Below are positions 60,103 through 64,000 of a DNA stretch of 64,000 bases, in pieces. Origin of the DNA: Candidatus Terraquivivens ruidianensis. GTDB lineage: Archaea > Thermoproteota > Nitrososphaeria_A > Caldarchaeales > Wolframiiraptoraceae. The DNA lies in NCBI GenBank assembly GCA_023267975.1, contig JALNLA010000006.1, forward strand, positions 1 through 64,000, written 5' to 3'. Made by a program: the position numbers and the translations under genes. The notes below the pieces were generated by a model, which was not told where the DNA came from, did no database searches, and was given only the letters and a program-made list of their open reading frames with translations. Every line of letters starts with the position of its first letter. Position 1 is the stretch's first letter.

Positions 60103-60646
60103 TTCCCTTTAGTATGCTCCTAATCTTCTCTGCCAGCTCTATGGGTAACCTATCCCGATTCTCAGGAGCCACCACTATGCTCTTTCCGCTTACAATCCTC
60201 CTCACTTCATCAAGTAGCTCGTCGCTTGCCCTGTAATGGATCGTGAGCACGGACGGCTTACCCGTCGCTAAAAGCTTCCTCACGGCTTCTTTAAACCTAC
60301 GACTTTTCAACTCCATCGGCCCAACTTCATCCACGACTATGACGTCAAATTGGCTGGCTGATTCTATAGCCCTAACGCCGACCTCATCCAAGTCCCTCAG
60401 GTTAACCAGATACTTGCCAACCTTCGGTCCAGAGCCGTACCCTACCCAGGCCAACGTGCCGATCTTCCCCGTAGCAACGTCTACTATCTCAAACCCTACA
60501 CGGTTCCCTGAAGACCTGACCTCCCTCGTGTACATTCCACCGACACTGAACCCCATGTGCTTCAAGATTTCAGCGAGTTTTAAGACCACAGTCGTCTTGC
60601 CACTCCCCGGAGCTCCTGTGATAACGAATAACCTTTCGTTACCCAT
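60086..60646 (-). CDS. Nucleoside-triphosphatase THEP1 family
   Basis: A small P-loop NTPase (186 residues) with ITGAPGSGKTTVVLKLAE (residues 9-26), RSSGNRVGFEIVD and the Walker B VVDEVGPMELKSRRF, exactly the THEP1/NTPCR pattern. These enzymes hydrolyse several NTPs in vitro; the biological role is unknown. It lies 3 bp after the RNase HII gene. Confidence 0.92.
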   Translation of the reverse strand: MGNERLFVITGAPGSGKTTVVLKLAEILKHMGFSVGGMYTREVRSSGNRVGFEIVDVATGKIGTLAWVGYGSGPKVGKYLVNLRDLDEVGVRAIESASQFDVIVVDEVGPMELKSRRFKEAVRKLLATGKPSVLTIHYRASDELLDEVRRIVSGKSIVVAPENRDRLPIELAEKIRSILKGSARIE

Positions 60647-60649
60647 ACC

Positions 60650-61306
60650 CTAACACTTTCTGCAACAATTCAACCTCGTTTGTAGGAGCCTATCAATAGT
60701 CTTCCATCCCTTTCTTACGCAAGATGGGACTTCACCCTTATCCATTAAGCATCTGCTTATGAACTCGATAGTTTTCTTGTCCGATGAGTATCCTGAGCCT
60801 AAGTCTCCGTAGACCTCGGACAGCTTAGCTATGGCGATGTCCCTCTTTACTTTTGCAACGATCGAGGCCGCTGCCACAACCTCATAACGTGAGTCGGCCT
60901 TATGCTCGCACACCACTCGGGGAGAGTAGTCCAGCATTGCCAAAACCCTTTTCGCATACCTGATGGGCTTAACGTCTGGAGAATCTATGTATACGACGTC
61001 GGGTCTAAGATTTTTTATGATCTCTGCTGCGGCGTTCGCCTCTAACGCGTTTATGCTGGGCCCGGACCTCCTTTTCAAGTATCTATCCACTTCAGCGGCG
61101 TCCACGACAACATCATAAACTCTGACATTCAATTTTAAGATTTTTTGACATAGTTCCTCCCTAACCTTTTTACTCAAGGTTTTCGAGTCCCTAACGCCCA
61201 TCTCCTTCAGTAAGGGAACATCTTTCTCGTGAATCGAGATACCCAAAACTACCAGCGGTCCGATTACCGAGCCCCTACCAGCCTCGTCTATACCGCAAAC
61301 TATCAT
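60650..61306 (-). CDS. rnhB: Ribonuclease HII
   Basis: RNase HII removes ribonucleotides from DNA and RNA primers. The catalytic residues are in CGIDEAGRGSVIGP (Asp7, Glu8) and VYIDSPDVKPIRYAKR, with HKADSRYEVVAAASIVAKVK. The C-terminus ends with CCRKC, unusual but short. At 218 residues it is the family length. Ten bases separate it from the fibrillarin gene upstream. Confidence 0.95.
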   Translation of the reverse strand: MIVCGIDEAGRGSVIGPLVVLGISIHEKDVPLLKEMGVRDSKTLSKKVREELCQKILKLNVRVYDVVVDAAEVDRYLKRRSGPSINALEANAAAEIIKNLRPDVVYIDSPDVKPIRYAKRVLAMLDYSPRVVCEHKADSRYEVVAAASIVAKVKRDIAIAKLSEVYGDLGSGYSSDKKTIEFISRCLMDKGEVPSCVRKGWKTIDRLLQTRLNCCRKC

Positions 61307-61315
61307 TTTCCTTTT

Positions 61316-62023
61316 TTACCTTTTCGGCAAATACCTTGCAAGGACCATGATATGGTCCTGTTCGTACTTTCCCAAGTCGACCTTTTCAAGCACTACAAAA
61401 TCGTTACTTTCCAACACGTTAATCTCTTGCTTGTAAACCCTGCTGGGTTCTTCAACGCTGTCGATGCTCCTTGCTTTTATCGCTATCATGACCAATCCCT
61501 CAACCTTCAGCATAAGCCTGGCATTCTCGACGAGTATCTTGGCCTGCTCCGGCTGGGCGATGTCGCAATATATGAACTCGGTCTGACCGACGACAAATTT
61601 GTAACTCATAGGGAACCTTGCATCCGCATATATCGCAATAGCATTCCTTCTCCTCTCGGCAACGTTACGCTTGAACTGGGCTAGCGCCATCGGTGCGAAG
61701 TCAACGCCATAAAGCATACCTTTCTCACCGATGATGTCGGAGACGTGACTTGCTGTAGTCCCCGATGCGATGCCCAAATATAGCACCCGGTACCCCGGCC
61801 TGATACCTATCTCCTTAATGCCGGAGAGAATCGCTGCTGCGAGCTTGCTCCTGTAAGGAATCCATTCTCTGTATTCCTCGTCGTTTACCCTGAATAGCCT
61901 TTCGCCGTAGACCCTAAAGCCTTTATCCAGGTTTCTGGTTGCCAGTATTCTCTCGCCATCTGAGTAAACCCAGTACACGCCGTCGAACCTACCGTGCTTT
62001 TCAACGCTTAACACCGTATCCAC
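61316..62023 (-). CDS. flpA: Fibrillarin, C/D-box RNP methyltransferase
   Basis: Fibrillarin is the 2'-O-methyltransferase of the C/D guide RNPs. The SAM site is VLYLGIASGTTASHVSDIIG and the conserved YCDIAQPEQAKILVENA follows. The GTG 62023 gives 235 residues; GTG 62014 has a better-placed Shine-Dalgarno AAGGGGTGG (62020-62028), 6 nt away. It is in the usual order after nop5. Confidence 0.95.
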   Translation of the reverse strand: MDTVLSVEKHGRFDGVYWVYSDGERILATRNLDKGFRVYGERLFRVNDEEYREWIPYRSKLAAAILSGIKEIGIRPGYRVLYLGIASGTTASHVSDIIGEKGMLYGVDFAPMALAQFKRNVAERRRNAIAIYADARFPMSYKFVVGQTEFIYCDIAQPEQAKILVENARLMLKVEGLVMIAIKARSIDSVEEPSRVYKQEINVLESNDFVVLEKVDLGKYEQDHIMVLARYLPKR

Positions 62024-62035
62024 CCCTTGGGACGC

Positions 62036-63226
62036 TTAGCCCTTCCGAGACCTCTTTATTTTTTTCACCCTTTCACGTCTAGGAGGTTCGGCGTATTTGG
62101 TTTTTATCTCCTTTATCCTATCCTCTAAAGCCTTCCTAAGCTCAGCGCCCCTGTCTTCACGGGAGAAGTAGTCTATGCGTGCAGCTATGGATATTTTTGC
62201 CGCAAGCGCCCTTGCTATCTTACCCCTTTGCCACTTAGGTGAGGCGTGCACGTATGGATGCTGAAATATCAGCCCGTGCTTGGGCGCACCCCTGCCCGTT
62301 TTAAAGAAGCGGAACAACGCCTTCTCCGCACCAAGCACCTGTATCGTGCTCGCAGGCATTCTAGCAAGCTTCTCCAACCCACCTACTAATGCCAGTAGCT
62401 TGGACCCAAGGATTGGCCCTGCTATAGCGGTTAGATTTGGTGCTTCGAGGCTCATGAGCGACTTGATGTAATTTTCTAAATCCTTTCTAAGCTGCATTAA
62501 CCTCAAACCTTCTTCGGCAAATCTTTTCAGATGTTCTTCGTCCTGTTTTAGTATGTTGGCACCCACGGATTTTTCTTTCGCCGTAACTATTTCTTTCAAC
62601 CTTTTATGGCCCGGAATGACCCTCGATAAAGTTTCTTCGTCTATTCTCTCTCTTGAGCCTATTTCCGTTATGATTCTTAGATAATCCTCCGCGTCGTCAA
62701 CTAAATCGTTCAACTCAGGAAAATGAATACCGTACCACTCTCTGCACCCCATGTAAATCGCGTTTACCTGCTTCTCGACATTTTCATGAGCGTGGACTGC
62801 TGGTATGATAAGCATGTCCCTTCTGCTTATGGCGACCCTGAGGCTGAGCGCTAAAGCCGCATCGCAAATAGTTTTCACCTTCTGCCCGTACTCTTCCCGA
62901 CTACTAACAAGCCTATGCTTCACGAATAGCGATTCTAAGTCTATAGGCTCCGGCTCTACACGTTCAACCGTCACGGACAAACCTTCCACTAGCTCGCTCA
63001 AGGGTTCCAGCATCTTTGGGTCTTCGACAGCCAACGAGGAATAACCTTTGTCCAACAACTCCTTAACAAATCCTCCCATGTTGGGAGGGAGTACTCCGTT
63101 CTGTACATTCGAGTAAACTCTTGCTACCTCGTCTGGGTCATCACCATAACTATGAAACCCTACAATCCTATCACCATCTAAAGCCACTATGCCCAGTGGG
63201 CTTACCAAGACACGTGCCATAACCAT
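62036..63226 (-). CDS. C/D-box RNP protein Nop5 (Nop56/58)
   Basis: Nop5 joins fibrillarin and L7Ae in the C/D guide RNPs. The N-terminal domain binds fibrillarin; the Nop domain shows ITAIAGPILGS-type sequence here as LTAIAGPILGSKLLALVGGL, then GAEKALFRFFKTGRGAPKHG and LIFQHPYV. A lysine/arginine-rich tail (RERVKKIKRSRKG) ends it. The length of 396 residues is normal. ATG 63226 or ATG 63220 could start it. Confidence 0.95.
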   Translation of the reverse strand: MVMARVLVSPLGIVALDGDRIVGFHSYGDDPDEVARVYSNVQNGVLPPNMGGFVKELLDKGYSSLAVEDPKMLEPLSELVEGLSVTVERVEPEPIDLESLFVKHRLVSSREEYGQKVKTICDAALALSLRVAISRRDMLIIPAVHAHENVEKQVNAIYMGCREWYGIHFPELNDLVDDAEDYLRIITEIGSRERIDEETLSRVIPGHKRLKEIVTAKEKSVGANILKQDEEHLKRFAEEGLRLMQLRKDLENYIKSLMSLEAPNLTAIAGPILGSKLLALVGGLEKLARMPASTIQVLGAEKALFRFFKTGRGAPKHGLIFQHPYVHASPKWQRGKIARALAAKISIAARIDYFSREDRGAELRKALEDRIKEIKTKYAEPPRRERVKKIKRSRKG

Positions 63227-63276
63227 TTTAATTCAAGATAAGGCATTATGCTTAGGATATAGCTGTTGTCATAAAG

Positions 63277-63283
63277 TATAAAT
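63277..63283 (+). promoter_or_regulatory. TATA box of the S30e gene
   Basis: TATAAAT preceded by AAAG lies 34-40 bp before the ATG at 63317, so the transcript would begin near 63305. The region is divergent with nop5. Confidence 0.5.
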
Positions 63284-63316
63284 GGACGAGTAGGCGCACA
63301 ATCTTGGGAATTCGAG

Positions 63317-63484
63317 ATGCCGAGCCACGGGTCTGTAACCAAGGCTGGAAAGGTCAGGTCCCAAACACCAAAGCTTGAGGCCAGGCCACGACGTAGCCCA
63401 GTCCCAAGAATCAGGAATAGGTATAATTACAAGCTGAGGGTTCTGGAGGCTAAACCATCGGAAGAGAGGGGTTTCCAAGAGTAG
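63317..63484 (+). CDS. Small-subunit ribosomal protein S30e
   Basis: This 55-residue gene begins PSHGSVTKAGKVRSQTPKLE and continues with PRIRNRYNY, the unmistakable pattern of archaeal S30e, a basic protein of the small subunit found in archaea and eukaryotes. It starts at ATG 63317 and ends with TAG at 63482. Its last 35 bases overlap the end of purB on the other strand. Confidence 0.93.
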   Translation: MPSHGSVTKAGKVRSQTPKLEARPRRSPVPRIRNRYNYKLRVLEAKPSEERGFQE

Positions 63485-64000
63485 ATAACTTCCTTTTTAC
63501 CTCGTCGACAACATGGTTTATTATAAGCTTCGATGCGCCTAACCAGGCATGCGGTCTCGTCACGTCTTCTATTTCCTTTTTCGATAGCTTGCGTGCTACT
63601 TCCGGTATATGGAGCAGGGCATCAACGAAAGAAACGTCTGTCATCTCCGATGCCTTCTGAACGAGCCTGTAAGCACTAACCCTAGGAAAGCCCTTCTTTA
63701 GCAGTAAGTCGAGTACGAATTCAGAAAATATCCTTCCGTCGGTCTTTTGGATGTTGGTCGCTATAGATTTCTCGTTAACCTTAAGCCCTTTTATTACTTC
63801 GACCATGGTTTTGAGGGCTTCATCGAGTAGGATGAGGCTCATAGGAATCATGAAGCGCTCGTTCGCCGAATTCGTCAAATCTCTCTCGTGCCATAGCGGT
63901 ATGTTATCAAGGGCAACTTGAACGAGGGGTCTTAGCAAGCGCGCTATCGAGGAGACCTTTTCGGATTTTATGGGATTCCTTTTCACGGGAACTGCGGAGC
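63450..64000 (-). CDS. purB: Adenylosuccinate lyase, C-terminal part
   Basis: The frame runs off the window at 64000, so the N-terminus is missing; about 183 residues are seen. It begins inside the signature loop (SAVPVKRNPIKSEKVSSIAR here, MPHKRNP in most homologues), then NIPLWHERDLTNSANERF and the helical C-terminal domain. The enzyme cleaves SAICAR and adenylosuccinate in purine synthesis. In this protein the usual His of PHKRNP is Val, which is known in some archaeal forms or may be a variant; this should be noted but the reading is direct. Confidence 0.9.
   Translation of the reverse strand, partial: SAVPVKRNPIKSEKVSSIARLLRPLVQVALDNIPLWHERDLTNSANERFMIPMSLILLDEALKTMVEVIKGLKVNEKSIATNIQKTDGRIFSEFVLDLLLKKGFPRVSAYRLVQKASEMTDVSFVDALLHIPEVARKLSKKEIEDVTRPHAWLGASKLIINHVVDEVKRKLSTLGNPSLPMV

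Noticed and set aside
1-64000. Mobile elements, prophage, CRISPR arrays or toxin-antitoxin islands
   Set aside because: No transposase, integrase, Cas gene or regularly spaced repeats were seen; the genes are core metabolism and information processing with even base composition.

Overview
The window is a dense, operon-organised piece of an archaeal chromosome. Archaeal-only or archaeal/eukaryotic informational genes occur throughout: HerA-NurA, aIF2-beta, TFB, a TFE-beta-like iron-sulfur winged-helix protein, Gar1, fibrillarin, Nop5, SRP19, S8e, S30e and an archaeal-type ThrRS. TATA boxes lie about 25-30 bp before expected transcript starts, and GTG and TTG starts are common. A canonical FtsZ together with S30e, TFE-beta and an SMC-ScpA-ScpB set suggests a lineage outside classical Crenarchaeota, plausibly an Aigarchaeota-, Thaumarchaeota- or Bathyarchaeota-like member of the TACK group. 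Two tungsten-type aldehyde ferredoxin oxidoreductases suggest an anaerobic or microaerophilic, probably thermophilic life. This placement is inference from gene content; no 16S rRNA gene is present.

Layout. 1-8.0 kb: the end of a glycerol dehydrogenase, then herA-nurA with an endonuclease III-like gene whose catalytic Asp position holds Ser, then DUF434 and leuS on the other strand, and a tRNA-Arg(GCG) with an apparent 14-nt intron. 8.1-19.6 kb: a frameshifted mntP, IscU/SufS cluster assembly, aIF2-beta, an NfeD-stomatin pair, SAH hydrolase, a 3-hydroxyacyl-CoA dehydrogenase/enoyl-CoA hydratase fusion and citrate synthase. 19.7-27.5 kb: a tungstopterin region with two AOR genes, each convergent with its own MoaD-like gene, plus two MoeA proteins, one carrying a binding-protein-like domain. 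27.6-33.9 kb: a compact his operon (hisG-hisC-HAD-hisB-hisH-hisA-hisF-hisI, minus strand) with an internal HAD phosphatase that may fill the histidinol-phosphatase step; hisD and hisE are not here.

34-42 kb: thrS, metG, a 48-residue ribbon-helix-helix gene overlapping ftsZ (CdrS-like arrangement), a Toprim protein, a GSA-aminotransferase-like gene and an HtrA protease. 42-50 kb: an ABC exporter with a large extracellular-repeat partner, a GPN GTPase, a coiled-coil protein, a DUF373 membrane protein, a cis-prenyltransferase and a dipeptidase. 51-58.9 kb: smc-scpA-scpB followed by S8e, SRP19, gar1, tfb, TFE-beta and an FtsJ methyltransferase. 58.9-64 kb: trm1, a THEP1-type NTPase, RNase HII, fibrillarin-Nop5, then S30e convergent with the end of purB.

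The most unusual signals are local. Three otherwise intact genes (endonuclease III-like, metG and an ABC permease) have conserved N-termini extending upstream of any ATG/GTG/TTG in frame, and mntP has a +1 shift at TTT-CGG. One MoaD has two residues after its Gly-Gly. An RHH regulator is coupled to ftsZ with a perfect palindrome upstream. I see no CRISPR array, insertion sequence, prophage or integrase. Only one stretch over 300 bp (33887-34282) lacks a clear gene.
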